A stretch of 64,000 nucleotides of DNA from Sesamum alatum (lineage: Eukaryota > Streptophyta > Magnoliopsida > Lamiales > Pedaliaceae). The DNA is taken from positions 5,394,001 through 5,458,000 of the forward strand of contig JACGWO010000003.1 in assembly GCA_034509735.1 (NCBI GenBank). Direction: 5' to 3'. A program made the position numbers and the translations under genes. Shown here piece after piece: positions 1-11,192 of the stretch; position 1 is the first letter of the stretch, and each line of letters begins with the position of its first letter. The notes under the pieces were generated by a model that was not told where the DNA came from, searched no databases, and saw only the letters and a list, made by a program, of their open reading frames with translations.

Positions 1-1198
1 TTTCGGTCTTCATGGCCTCAAGCCATTTCCCGGAGTCAGACATCGCTTCCCCGTATGTCTTAGGATCGTTATCCAGAAGATCGGTCGCACCTAGGAATCC
101 ATATCTCACTGGAGGTCTGGACTCTCTAGTGGACCTACGGAGAACGGGAACGTCAGTGGTGACTGTGGGCGCTGACTGTATCGAAGCCGGTGGTTCAGGA
201 ACCGGGGCTGGCTGTTCCTGAGGCTGTCCTTCATGCCTAGCATGTTGGACTTCTCTAGGTTGGTCAGCCCTCCGTGCGTTAATCCTAAATCCTCTTGGTG
301 AGGTTTCCGCGGCTATTTCTGATGGCTGAGTTCCATCACTTGATTCCTCAAGGATCAGCTCATTAGGTTGGATATCCTCCAGGAAGCCTTGCTCCAAGAA
401 TACTGCATTCCTTGAAACAAATACCTTTTGTTCCAAAGGGTCATAAAAGTAACCCGCAGTTTCTCTAGGGTATCCAACGAACCTGCATAGGCTAGACCTG
501 GATTCTAGCTTATCTCCCACTAACCTCTTGACGTATGCGGGGCTACCCCACACTTTCAAGTAGTTGTAGGACGCAGGCTTGCCGTGCCATATCTCATATG
601 GCGTTTGGGTCAATGCACTGGTAGGCGCCAAATTCAACAACTTGGCTGCCGTTTCTAATGCATGACCCCAAAACGATAAGGGCAATTTGGTAAAACTCAT
701 CATGGACCGAACCATGTCCAACAGGGTTCGGTTCCTCCTTTCAGAGACACCATTTAACTGTGGTGTTCCGGGAGGTGTCCATTCCGATATTATACCATTT
801 TCTTTTAGATAATCTAGGAATTCGGCACTAAGGTATTCACCGCCTCGGTCTGACCGTAGGACTTTAATTTTGCAGTTGGTCTGGTTCTCCACTTCAAGCC
901 TGAATTCTTTAAACCTCTCAAGAGCTTCAGACTTGTACCTCATCAGGTAAACATAACCGTACCGTGAATGGTCATCGGTGAAGGTTATGAAGTAGGAGAA
1001 CCCACCTCGGGCCTGCGTCCTTAGTGGTCCACATACGTCTGTATGGACCAAGTCCAACAGACCTGTGGCAAGCCTGCTTTGTCCTACAAAGGGCTTCTTG
1101 GTCATTTTCCCTCTTAGACAAGACTCACAAGTTGGTAGATCACTCAAGTCCCCAACCTCTAGGTTCTTTGAGTCTACCAACCTTTTCATCCTATCTTT
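1..1198 (-). CDS. Copia pol fragment: integrase and linker to reverse transcriptase (open to window edge)
   Basis: The frame on the minus strand is open from about 1198 to the window edge, with no stop found by hand translation. It begins just after the GAG-pre-integrase zinc-binding region and contains CESC plus the KMTKKPF motif (about 1120-1085). The integrase core follows, with HTDVCGPL, DDHSRYGYVY, RSDRGGEY and NGVSERRNRTLLD (about 750-690). The chromodomain-free Copia tail and a Pro/Gln-rich linker come next, ending in a KWLEAM motif at the edge, which is the start of the RT domain. One base appears missing near 1200 compared with related copies (for example 50690), so this frame is cut off from the protease frame. 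The product would be the integrase that inserts the retroelement cDNA into nuclear DNA. The gene is probably dead as a whole, but this part is well preserved. Confidence 0.8.
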
Positions 1199-1365
1199 GA
1201 TATGTGACCTAGCCTAGCGTGCCACAGACGTGCGTTCCCATTATTATCTAATTTTCGTTTGTGTTGAGCGTTAAGAACGAGATTTGTTTGTTGCAAGATA
1301 TAGAGCCCGTTGTGCAATGTACCAAGTAGATGAGCAATTCCACACCTCATCAAATAAAAGCAATT

Positions 1366-2531
1366 TTATTTGATTCTGAACTCATAACCACTATTGTCCA
1401 ATAATGGAATGGAAATGATGTTCTTAATCATACTAGGTACAAAATAAACCTGCTCTAATTCTATGCTAATGGTATCACTAATTACTAAAGTGGCGGATCC
1501 TACTGCTTCTGCCGAGATGGCCTTGCCATTTCCGAGCTTCAGGATCATGTCCCCGCTACTTAGTTTTCTGCTTCTTTTCAGCACCTGCAAATCATTGCAA
1601 ATGTGAGCTCCACAGCCGGTATCCAATACCCAAGAGGCAGAATTAGTGACCATGTTAACCTCAATCACAAATATACCTTGGTTTGAGAAGAGTTTGGGGC
1701 ACTCTCTCTTCCAATGCCCTTTCTCACGGCAGTTGATACATATGTCATATGCCTTTGACTGTTGCTTGGAGACAACCTTTCCCTTTCCTTCCCCTCTTTG
1801 GCAATGGGAACACTCTGAGTGTTCATAGCTGCTATGACGGCTTTTCCCTTCCCCTTCTTCTTTTTCCAACGTCCGGCACCCTTGCCTTTCGTCTTGGAAG
1901 TTGAAGCACCTCCAAACAATACCGAAGGCGTGGACTTCTTAGTCGTTGCCTCGTATTGCACCAACATATTGATCAACTCATGAATGCCCTTCTCAAGTGT
2001 ATTCATGTTATAGTTGACGATAAATTGGTCGAAGGAGGGTGGGAGTGACTGAAGGATCACATCTATGTACGTTTCGTTATCGAGACCTGCCTTTAGGTCC
2101 TCGAGCTTTTCCACTAGGGTAAGCATTTTAACCCCATGCTCTTGTACAGAGGATCCTTCTGTCATTTTAGTTCCAAAGAACGCCTTGGTCGCGACATACC
2201 TAGTATGCCGGTCCGGGACTGCATAGCAATCCTTAAGGCGAGCCATAATGGAAGGGACATCGTCTAGCCTTTCATATTGCTTCTGAATCTCATTGGTCAT
2301 CGAAGCAAGTATGACGCTATGGACCTTCCGGTTATCCTTATGCCAAGTCTCGAACGTCTCACGTTCTTCTGGCGTGGATCCTTCCGGTAAGGTCCTAGGG
2401 AGAGGCTCGTCCATGACGTAGCCTTGGTTCTCGTAATCTAGGACTATCCTGAGATTGCGCAACCAGTCGTTGTAATTTGTTCCATTGAATTTGTTTGTCT
2501 CAAGAATGGTTGATAGTGGGTTCTTAGACAT
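1366..2531 (-). pseudogene. Copia gag and protease, frameshifted
   Basis: The start codon is at 2531 (MSKNPLS), the same start as in the other copies here. The first frame (2531-1665) is a Copia gag of the UBN2/gag-polypeptide type, with an N-terminal NKFNGTNYNDWLRNL motif and a Lys-rich basic tail. A frameshift at about 1780-1800 moves the rest into the frame 1869-1366. That part holds the CCHC zinc knuckle CINCREKGHWKREC (about 1745-1705) and the aspartic protease motif WVLDTGCGAHICND (about 1630-1590). A TAA stop follows GYEFRIK at 1366, where related copies read on. Gag would form the cytoplasmic capsid and the knuckle would bind element RNA. The frameshift and the early stop make a full polyprotein unlikely. 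Confidence 0.85.
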
Positions 2532-4745
2532 TTTATTTAGAAAACAACGCGCGATCAGCAGAAAATAAAGACGGTGGTTTGATGAAATAATTAAATGCTT
2601 GGTCTTTAGTCATTTAATCCTTCCACTATTTATACGAAAACACGGTACTCTCAAACGTGATTTTTCGGGAAATCCTTTCCTAGTGGGCTTGGGATCCACA
2701 ACGATCTTTCCCATACCCCGCTTTTACGATTCGCATGGAAAAGATCCTGTGGGAGGTATTCCATACTATTCTCGTTCCACGAGATTCCCAAGATTATTGC
2801 CTCACCCTTTTGCATGATCCCGAGGACTCCAAGCGAATCATGCTAATTGGGCGTTAGACCCGACCCAATCGACCGAGCCATGGACCCACTAGTACCCCCA
2901 CGACTCGTGAGACAGGTAACAGCAGCCCATTTTTCGTTCATGACACAGTGCAGCTTCTTTTAAGTACAATAACGTGCCACGACTCGTGAGACCACGCTAT
3001 TGACCTAAAACAGCTTCCTCACTATGCCACGGATTGGAAGGCATGGACGAACTCCTAGAGTTCATGTCCACTTTATCTAGGGTGTAATATTTCAACATTG
3101 GTCCAACCAATGTGAGAGTAGTGAATGACCGAGATCTCATAATATATCCATACATTCATCCATAATGCATAAATAAAATCCATCCATAGCAGTTATATGA
3201 TAAATAAAAGCCATTCATCCATCATAATAACCACATGCAAAATTAAAGCCTAGCACGCCCCTGTTGGATGATCACGAGCCCGAATCCTATGCGATCCACT
3301 GAGCCCGCAGTGGATCTATGGTCAATCTAGGGTTGGTCCTATACTATTACAATAATAGTAACCCAATCATCATGCTGATGGGCCTTGGTCTCTTTTCCTC
3401 TTTCTTCACTTCATGGAAAACGCCAAGGGACCTCCGGTCTGGGCTCTCCATGTGGTCCTTCCTTCTACTCCACCAATTACAAAAATGGAAACCTCACTCC
3501 TAGTCTACTCTCATTACATTATAAAAAATAGAAACCCCAGCGAAAACCCGGGGGAGTACATAAGGAGGGAGGTAGAAAGCCTTATTATTCCAAGGCACTA
3601 GAAAGAGAGAAGGAGAAAGCAGTTAAAGAGGCACACAGGCCCAACAGAAAATTAAACCATACATCCGGTCTAGGGCTCGTGATCATCCATTTCCATCCAA
3701 CACACATAATCACATGATCCAATCACATAATTACAATATACCAATAATTCATGATTTCCAATCATAATAATCCAAAACAGAAATAAATGATCATGTGCGC
3801 AACGTGTGAAAAAATAAAACACAAATATTGGTAATAATATTTTTCTCGTTTTAGGAAAACCTTTCCTCATTATTTTAAGTAAAATAACCCCGGGATTCCA
3901 AATCCAATTTATTTTACTCCTAAAATAATGTCTTTAGGAATTTAGGCAAAATTGAACCCAAAAACGAATTTTCAGAATTAATTCAAAATTAAAACTGAAA
4001 AGTAAATAAAAATAAAATAATACTAGGGTTTCAAAAAACCCTGGCTGCAGCAGCCGGCCGGCCGTGCGCGCAGGCCCCTTGCCCTGCGTGCGCGCGCGCC
4101 TGGCCGGCAGCGCGCTGCGCGGCCTGGTGTTCCGGCAGGCCGTCGCGCGCGCAGGCTCCTCTGCCTCGCGCGCGCCGGCCTGCTGGTCGCCAACCGCGTG
4201 CCTGCGCTGTGCGCAGTGCGCGCGCGCAGACGCACACTGGGCACGCCCGCCGGGCGCGCGCGCGCAGACGCCTCCGTCTGCGTGCGCGCGCGCCTGGTGC
4301 CGTCCGCGCGCGGGCTCTCCGCCCGACAGCCTTGCGCGCGCGCGCGCGCATGAGCGCGCCTACCGGCCGCGCGCGCGCAGACACCCTCGTCTGCCCGCGC
4401 GCGCGGCTGGATGAGCCCCCTTGCGCGCGCGCTGCCCCTGCGCGACCGGCTGGGCGGGCGCGCGCAGGCTACCCTTGCCTGCGCGCGTCTGCCCTGCCGG
4501 CAGCGCTCGGCTGCGCGCGGCCAGCCTTCCCGGCTGGCCGGCTGTGGCGTTTCTCGTTTTCAGTTCAATTTTCCCCGTTTCCCAAGGAAAAACAGAAAAA
4601 TACCAACATTCAGAATTTAACACGAATTAAAAGCAATAAAACAACATGCTTTAATAATCAAGAAAATCAAGATTCAATTAAAACATGCTCAAAACACGTT
4701 TCATGCTTAAAACGCACATAAACCCTAGGCCTATACACCGAACCG
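2532..4745 (-). promoter_or_regulatory. B1 untranslated leader between LTR and gag
   Basis: About 2.2 kb lie between the primer-binding site and gag, with no credible coding frame. From gag outward there is a TATAAATA box on the minus strand (2627-2634), two copies of the near-palindrome CACGACTCGTG (2899-2913 and 2978-2992), a block shared with the other leaders that includes the 'TGATCATCC' area (about 3260-3700), and a large CG island (4039-4548). Similar leaders occur in every related element of the window. Confidence 0.75.
4039..4548. repeat. CpG-rich alternating CG island in B1 leader
   Basis: About 500 bases consist almost entirely of G and C with many CGCGCG runs, sitting between AT-rich flanks. 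Open frames on both strands here are Arg/Ala/Pro-rich and arise from composition only. Shorter islands sit at the same place in the other elements of the window. Confidence 0.85.
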
Positions 4746-4758
4746 GGCTCTGATATCA
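4746..4758 (-). promoter_or_regulatory. B1 primer-binding site (initiator tRNA-Met)
   Basis: On the minus strand this reads TGATATCAGAGCC, two bases inside the LTR end. It is the usual Copia primer site TGGTATCAGAGCC with one substitution, complementary to the 3' end of initiator tRNA-Met. Confidence 0.8.
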
Positions 4759-4759
4759 C

Positions 4760-6749
4760 TGAAAGGAATTGTGGATCGTCCCGGGAAAAGCGCGAATGCG
4801 GAAGCGCGGTATAATTAAAAATAAATACGGAATTTAAACATGCTTTAAATTAAAGAACACGTTTCAAAGGGTGTGCCTTTGAAATTCCCGGGTGTTCGGT
4901 GTATCTCATGAATAATAAAGCATAAAAGAATCATGGAGGCCATAGGGTAGAAAATTAAAAAGGGACGAAAATCATAAACGAGACCTACCCGTTGTCGTTT
5001 TCGTCTTCAACGGCTACACGCGTTGTTCCCCGTTTTGCACCAAGATCTCGTTCTTGAGACCCTCCAAATCGTGACACACGATCCACCCACGTATCTTGCA
5101 CGTCGTGCTAGCAACGAACAAGTTTATGTTTTGGAGTGGATGAATCAACAACACGTTATGAATTAACGGTATTGATTCATCAAGTTCTAATGTTCCAAGA
5201 ACAAGAGAACAAAGAAAAATAATTTTCTTGGAGTGTGTGAGAGAGAGAGGGCGGACGAGATAGAGGGAGAGAGAGCCGAGTTGTGTGTGTGTGTTGTGTG
5301 TGTGTTGGAATTTCATCATCATCCAACTTGTAGGATGCTAGGGGTTTATATAGAAGAGGAGTTTAATCCTCTTTAAACTCCTCTTTCAAGAACTCTAATT
5401 TGACTAGGATTTTGACCTAGTCAAAGTCCTAGTCAAAGTAGTGTTTTGACCTAGTCAAAAACAATCCTAGCCATCCATCTCTCCCATTGATCTCAACCGT
5501 TGATTTAATTTAATTTAATGGAATATTTAAAACCTATTTAAATATTTCCAAGAGGCTAAAATAAATATAAATATTATTTAAGCCCATTAAATAAATCCCT
5601 TTGATAAATCTAATTTATCAATTTAATTCCTTATATCTAATAGAAGGAATTATTTCTCCAAGAAAAATAAAGGACCCGATTAAATCTAATTTAATCATTC
5701 CTTCACTCCAATATTTAATTCCTAATTAAATATCTAAATGTGTGTGGATAGTGTGTGACTCTTTAGGTTCACCTTTCAGCTAGACTTGGTCGGATTCCTA
5801 GAATCCTTCCGTTACCATGGGTGGCCATCTAGCAACGGTCCATGGCACTAGAGACTAGGTGAAATATTCAGGGATGAACATTTAGGCTCTAACAGTACAC
5901 TTGTCCTTCTGTCTTCGGTCTCATCACTTAGAGTCTAGGGCACGGATAATGCAGGTACCCATTTTGGACCTAAGTGTCGGTCTGTCCTCACTAAACGCCG
6001 CAAGGGAATCCTTCCCTTCTGTTCAGTCACTGTGGCCACAGTTTTAGGGACAAGACCTATAGTATACATGAGACTCAACTGCCAAAACCTATTGACAGGA
6101 GACAGATCCTTTCTTGGAAACTACTGTCACTTTGCACACCAGAACTGCACTAGACATGGCTTATGACTACCAAAGAGAATTCTGGCAATCTCTCACCATA
6201 CCTAAGATACAGCCCTGATGTACAGGTAAACTCAGCAATTCCTCAAGTCAAAGGACTTGACCTGTACCGTTGGAACCGGGAATACACGTCATACCTTGCT
6301 GACCATACTCAAGGTCCTCCGTAAGATGGTTCCCGCGAGTCACCTCAGTCAGCTGCGTCCTAGCATGCTAACCCACTAACACTGCTTAGACGACCCTCGT
6401 CACCCGTCGATGAAACACGACAGCAGGTGCTTAGTGCAAGTCTCAGATAGAATCCCGGTACCCATTTTCGGGATTCCTTGACTTGGAGATTTCCGGACTG
6501 ATTCGGGAAGACTGATTCCATGGACCTACCTCCAAGCGTAGTCCCAGTCCCCGAAATTGATTCTCAGTCCGTAGGCTTTGTTTGCGTAGTGAACAGATAT
6601 GGAAAACAAATATAAGTGAACACAAACAAAGAGATGCCAAATGAAATTCACTTCTTTATTCATTAATGATTTATCAAACACCTGAAATTGTCTAGACATA
6701 GGTTACATATTCCTGCCAAAATTGGCTTACATGGTCACCTATTCTAACA
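4760..6749 (-). repeat. 5' LTR of element B1 (1990 bp)
   Basis: The ends are TG (5' on the minus strand, at 6749) and CA (at 4760). On the minus strand there is a TATATAAA box at 5352-5345 and purine/pyrimidine microsatellites at 5230-5310. The U3 part carries the conserved module (about 5755-5870) shared by all the long LTR families here. No genes are present; short frames inside are not credible. Confidence 0.9.
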
Positions 6750-6754
6750 ATATT

Positions 6755-7675
6755 TTCTTGGAGAAATTAATTCCTTCTATTTGATAAAGGGAATTAAATT
6801 AATAAAATAGGATTTATTAAAAGGGTTGATTTAATGGGCTTAGAATAAATAATAATATTTATTTATTATATTATATTTATTCTTTTAGCCTTTTGGAATA
6901 TTTAATGGGATTTAAATATTCCATTAAATTCAAATCAACGGTTGAGATGGAAAGGGGAGATGGAAGGCTAGGATTCGTTTGACCAGGTCAAACACTAGTT
7001 TGACTAGGACTTTGACTAGGTCAAAATCCTAGTCAAATTAGAGTTCTTAGAGTTGGAGTTTAAAGAGGATTAAACTCCTCCTCTATATAAACCTCTAGCT
7101 TCCAACAATTGTAGGATGATGATTCTTGAAAACACACACAACACACACTCTCCCCTTCCTCCTACCTCTCGTCCGCCCCTCTCTCTTTCTCCAACAAAGA
7201 AAGTATTTTTTTTTCTTAGTTCTTTTTGTTCTTGGAACATCAAGAACTTAGGCGAACCAATACCGTTAATTGATAACGTGTTATTGATTCGTCCACTCCA
7301 AAAATTATACACTTGTTCGTTGCTAGCACGACGTGCAAGATACGTTGGTGGATCGTGTGTCACGATTTGGAGGGTCTCAAGAACGAGATCTCGGTGCAAA
7401 ACGGGGAACAACGCGAGTAGCCGTTGAAGACGAAAACGACAACGGGTAGGTCTCGTTTTATTTTTCGTCCCTCTTTAATTTTCAACTCTATGGCCTCCAT
7501 GATTTTCTTATTTGTTATATGATCATGAGATACACCGAACGCCCGGGAACCTCAAGGACACACCCCTTGAGCGTGTTCTTTTCAATTAAAAGCATGCCTT
7601 TTATTTTTTGTAAATTTATTGTTATCGCGCTTCCGCATTCGCGCAATTCCCGGGACGATCCACCGATTTCTTTCA
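6755..7675 (+). repeat. 3' part of an older plus-strand LTR, same family as B1
   Basis: This 921-bp piece matches the 3' half of the B1 LTR in opposite orientation: a TATATAAA box at 7084-7091, the block around 7330-7450, and a CA end at 7675 after CGGGACGATCCACC. Its 5' half was displaced by B1 and would lie beyond the window start. It sits directly upstream of helicase coding sequence, so it was itself inserted in the Helitron. Whether it is a solo LTR or a full element cannot be told. Confidence 0.8.
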
Positions 7676-8846
7676 TATTTGTATAGCGATTTTCCCAAAT
7701 ATTACAGATGGATGTCTAATGAAAAGGTTTGGCAGAAAAGAAGATCAGAATAGAAAGTTATTGGCCGTAAATATGTTGTATCACTAAATGAAGGAGAAAG
7801 GTTTTATTTACACATTTTACTCAATCATGTTAGAGGACTTAAATCATTTGATGATTTGTTGACAACAAATAATTTGCATTATCCAACATTTAAGCAAGCT
7901 ACTGAAAAATGTGGCCTTCTCGAAGAACATGATAGTCTTCGTCAATGCATAATTGAGGCAAGAGTTATTAGAATGCCTTCAGCTCTCAGGAGGTTGTTTG
8001 TCACAATGTTGCTTTATTGTCAACCAACTGGGGTACAACGATTGTGGGAAGAAAATTATTCTTACATGATTGAGGATTATCTTTCTTCAAGTTCCACGAA
8101 TAATGTCTTAATTTTGAATAGGCTTCTACATGACATAGATAGTATACTTCTGCAGCATAAGAGAAGTTTAAAAGAGTTTGACTTACCTCAAATTGCTGAG
8201 GACTATCAAGATTTGAGCAGCATCTCTAGTCTAATAGAAGATGAACTAAGCTTACCCATCCACTCGATGATCTTAATAGTATCAGCAAACTTAATCCCAG
8301 GTCAGTTGCAGGCATTTAATACCAGCAAGCGTGCGATCATGAGAAAGAAAAGTGAGACTTTTTTTCATTGATGGTCCTGGTGGTACTGGAAAAACATTCC
8401 TATATCGAGTGCTACTTGCAAGTTTCCGCAATGTTGGGTTCATAATGGTAGCCACTGCAACATCAGGCATTGCAGTAATCCAACTATCGGGTGGTAGAAC
8501 AGCACATTCAAAACTTAAAATACCAATTAGGTTGGATTCAATCTCTAGGTGTAATTTCAGCAAGCAATCCGAAGTGTGTCAACTATTAGATCGAGCATCA
8601 GCAATCATTTGGGATGAGGCACCCATGACAGATAGAAAGGCAATTGAAACTGTGGACCAAACTTTAAGGGAAATGTTTAGGGTTGATTTTCCATTTGAGG
8701 GTAAGATTATGATATTATCTGGTAATTTTCAACAGGTTGTACTTGTTGTTGTGGTACGCACAAGATCATGAGCTGTGAAAGCAAGCATTGTGGAGTCACA
8801 TTTATGGTCCAACATTATGGTTCTTCACTTGGCAAGACAACGTTCG
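7676..8846 (+). pseudogene. Helitron PIF1-like helicase, part 1 (broken)
   Basis: Hand translation gives YSDFPKYYRW at about 7686, then a stop near 7749. An open frame at 7856-8371 contains PSALRRLFVTMLLYCQPTG. A shift near 8350 leads to a frame at 8352-8771 with Walker A GPGGTGKT (about 8372-8395) and Walker B IIWDEAP (about 8605-8625). Coding similarity continues after the 8771 stop up to 8846 (SHLWSN..LHLARQ). This is the C-terminal helicase domain of the plant Helitron Rep/helicase, which drives rolling-circle transposition. The gene has an in-frame stop and at least one frameshift, and is cut at 8846 by a 19-kb insertion; it resumes at 27880. The Rep part is not in the window. Confidence 0.88.
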
Positions 8847-10089
8847 TGTTAGAATAGGTGACCAGAAAGCCAATTGGATTGGCGATTTTGAGAACTATTC
8901 GTAAATCTTTATTAATACAATATTATCCTGATGAATAGAGTAAGTATTCATCACTGGCACTGTGTTTGTTGTGCTTACTACTAACATTGAACGGCGTTTC
9001 AACGTCACAACAAATGCCCACAGACCAATTGGATATCGGGCCCTCGTTTAATCGGTAAATAGGATTTATCGATTAATATGGAAAGTTGAGATGTTGGATC
9101 CTTTTAGTTGGATTAAAAGATCAACGGGAATTATTTAAGTGGACATCATATTAAATTGGATTTAATTTTGAGTTCGTCGTAATTGGATTACAGTAGAACC
9201 CGGTTCGTTAAATTTTTACCCAAGAGGTGTGTTAATTCCATTTATGGAATATGAAGAAGTTGGACTTCTTCCCTAAATAAGCATGGCCGAAAATTGCCTC
9301 CTTGGATGGAGAAAAAATCAGCCATGTTGGATGCTAGTTAGTTGACTTGTCTCTTTTGGTAAGAGACAAATCAACTCCAATTAAGCCCTTCCCTTTTGGT
9401 ATGATTTGATCATACCTTAAAAGTTGGTAGGCTTGATTGAAGAATTGATGGAGATTGATTGGGATGTATCTAGACATCCTTGGATGAACCAAGACACATT
9501 TCAATAATCACATTAATTATGTATATATATGATATACTAACACCTATTGATAAAGAATTTCATTATTCATCTTTTTCTAGGAAAAAGATGACAACTCTCC
9601 ATACACTCTCTCTACTCTCAAAATCCTCTTTGTTGCTTCATTGATCTATGATCAATTGAAGGACAAAGTAAGATCAAGAAGGAACACTAATTTGATAGTG
9701 TAATCTCTTCTTTGATTTCATCCTCTAGATCCGTTTTTTTCTAGCAAGAAAAATGAGATCTCTCCCGGTGTGGTGTGGACTACGTTAGAGGGTCTCTACG
9801 CAGGGACCTCGCGTGGACGAACGTCAGGAGGAATCAATGTGTGTAGTCGATCAAAATACAAAATCAAAAAAGGTATTCTGATTTATATTTATGCTCTTGG
9901 TTTCTTCTTTATTCTATAGCCATGAACGCTTATTTATTTTATATATGTTTATATTTTGCGTTTATACACCGATAGCCCGGGAACGTTCAAGGGAACACCC
10001 CTTGAACGCGATTTAAATTCTTTTATTCCACACGATTTTTATCCCCACCGCGATTCCGCCGCGTTCCCAGGCCGATCCGCTTTCCTTCA
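8847..10089 (+). repeat. 5' LTR of element A (1243 bp, internally deleted)
   Basis: It matches the right LTR (25770-27874) at both ends but lacks about 0.9 kb. The deletion joins the sequence after CCAATTGG (about 9035) directly to ATCGGGCCCTCG, which in the right LTR lies near 26900. The deleted part includes the conserved U3 module. Confidence 0.9.
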
Positions 10090-10091
10090 AG

Positions 10092-10103
10092 TGGTATCAG
10101 AGC
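10092..10103 (+). promoter_or_regulatory. Element A primer-binding site
   Basis: TGGTATCAGAGC lies two bases after the LTR end. It is complementary to the 3' end of initiator tRNA-Met and is where minus-strand cDNA synthesis would start. Confidence 0.88.
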
Positions 10104-11192
10104 TCGGATCGGTGTATGTGGCTATGGATTACATGTTTTACGTGTTCGAGCATATTCAAGGTGTTTAGATCGGCTCTAAAAGCATGTGTTTATTGCTTTT
10201 AATTATCATAATTATTTGTTGAAATTTGCATGTTTAATTATGTGATTAATCATGGATATTGGAGTGATTTTAGAAAATTGGATTTTCTGAAATCTGGGTT
10301 TTTGTTTCATTTTTTATGTGCAAAAAAAAATAAAAATTACAGCAACAGCAGCAGCCGCTGCCGGTCGGCAGCAGGCTGCCTGCTGCCCCGCGCAGGCAGG
10401 CCACCTGCACGCCCAGGCGTGTGCGTAGGGCGCGCGCGCAGGGCGATGCCGATTGCGCGCGCCGGTGCACGCACGGGCGTTGCCGGCCGCGCACGCTGGG
10501 CGTGTGCGCACGCGCGGCCGGCCGGCACGGCCAAACGGCTGGGCCGTTGTTTCATCGCTTTTTCAGAAAATTTAATTTTCTAGTGTTTTGCATATTTTTT
10601 TCTGAAATATTTAATTTATGGCTGATTTAATTTTAGTTGAGAATGATTTTTCCTAAAATTAAATTGCTTAAGATATTTTGGAAATGATTTTTCAAACAAA
10701 AAAAAAATATGTACATGGGTTGTACGAGGTTTCTAATATCCATTTTTAATAGCATTTTTGACATGTATTTTTCTGCATTTAATTATGTTATGGAATGATA
10801 TTGGATATCATTTTTTTTAATACACGGTTTGTATTATTTGGAGCATGATTATATTGGATGTGTAATTATATTCTGTTTTGTTAATTGGATTAACAAGGGA
10901 TGATCACGAAGCCCATTGACCTATGTATGGTTTTTAAATTCCTTTTGGGTGGGGCCTATGTGCCTCTTGTTTGGGACTATTATCTCCCAATTTTTGCCTC
11001 ATGATGTTAAGGCTTGTCTTTTTCTTTTTATTTCCCATGTATTCCATTTTTCTTGTAATGAGAGTATTAGGAATTTTTTTGGTGAGGTTTTACATTTTAT
11101 GTATAATAAAGCAAGCCCACGGAGAAAAAGGAGGCCTACGTTGGAGGGAGGCCCACGATGAGACATCAAGGTGAAACAAATAGAGTACAAGG
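10104..11192 (+). promoter_or_regulatory. Element A leader, first part, with CG island
   Basis: No coding sequence is visible. A G+C-rich island at 10349-10530 sits in AT-rich DNA, and a block near 10900-11110 is shared with the other leaders. The leader is interrupted at 11193 by the nested element and continues at 21354. CAAGG at 11188-11192 is the left target duplication. Confidence 0.75.

Larger units (their letters stand above)
1..6749 (-). mobile_element. Ty1/Copia LTR retrotransposon B1, cut by window start
   Basis: Read on the minus strand, the order is 5' LTR (4760-6749), primer-binding site, long leader, gag-protease (2531-1366), then integrase and the integrase/RT linker (about 1198-1). 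RT, RNase H and the 3' LTR lie outside the window. Integrase before reverse transcriptase is the Copia order. The LTR outer end is followed by ATATT (6750-6754), the likely target duplication, whose partner lies off-window. The element is inserted in an older LTR of the same family that continues at 6755. Confidence 0.9.

Noticed and set aside
4023..4721. Several open frames of 60-170 codons on both strands in the CG-rich stretch
   Set aside because: They are Arg/Ala/Pro-rich in every frame because stop codons are rare in CG-only DNA; no family resemblance and no conservation between elements.
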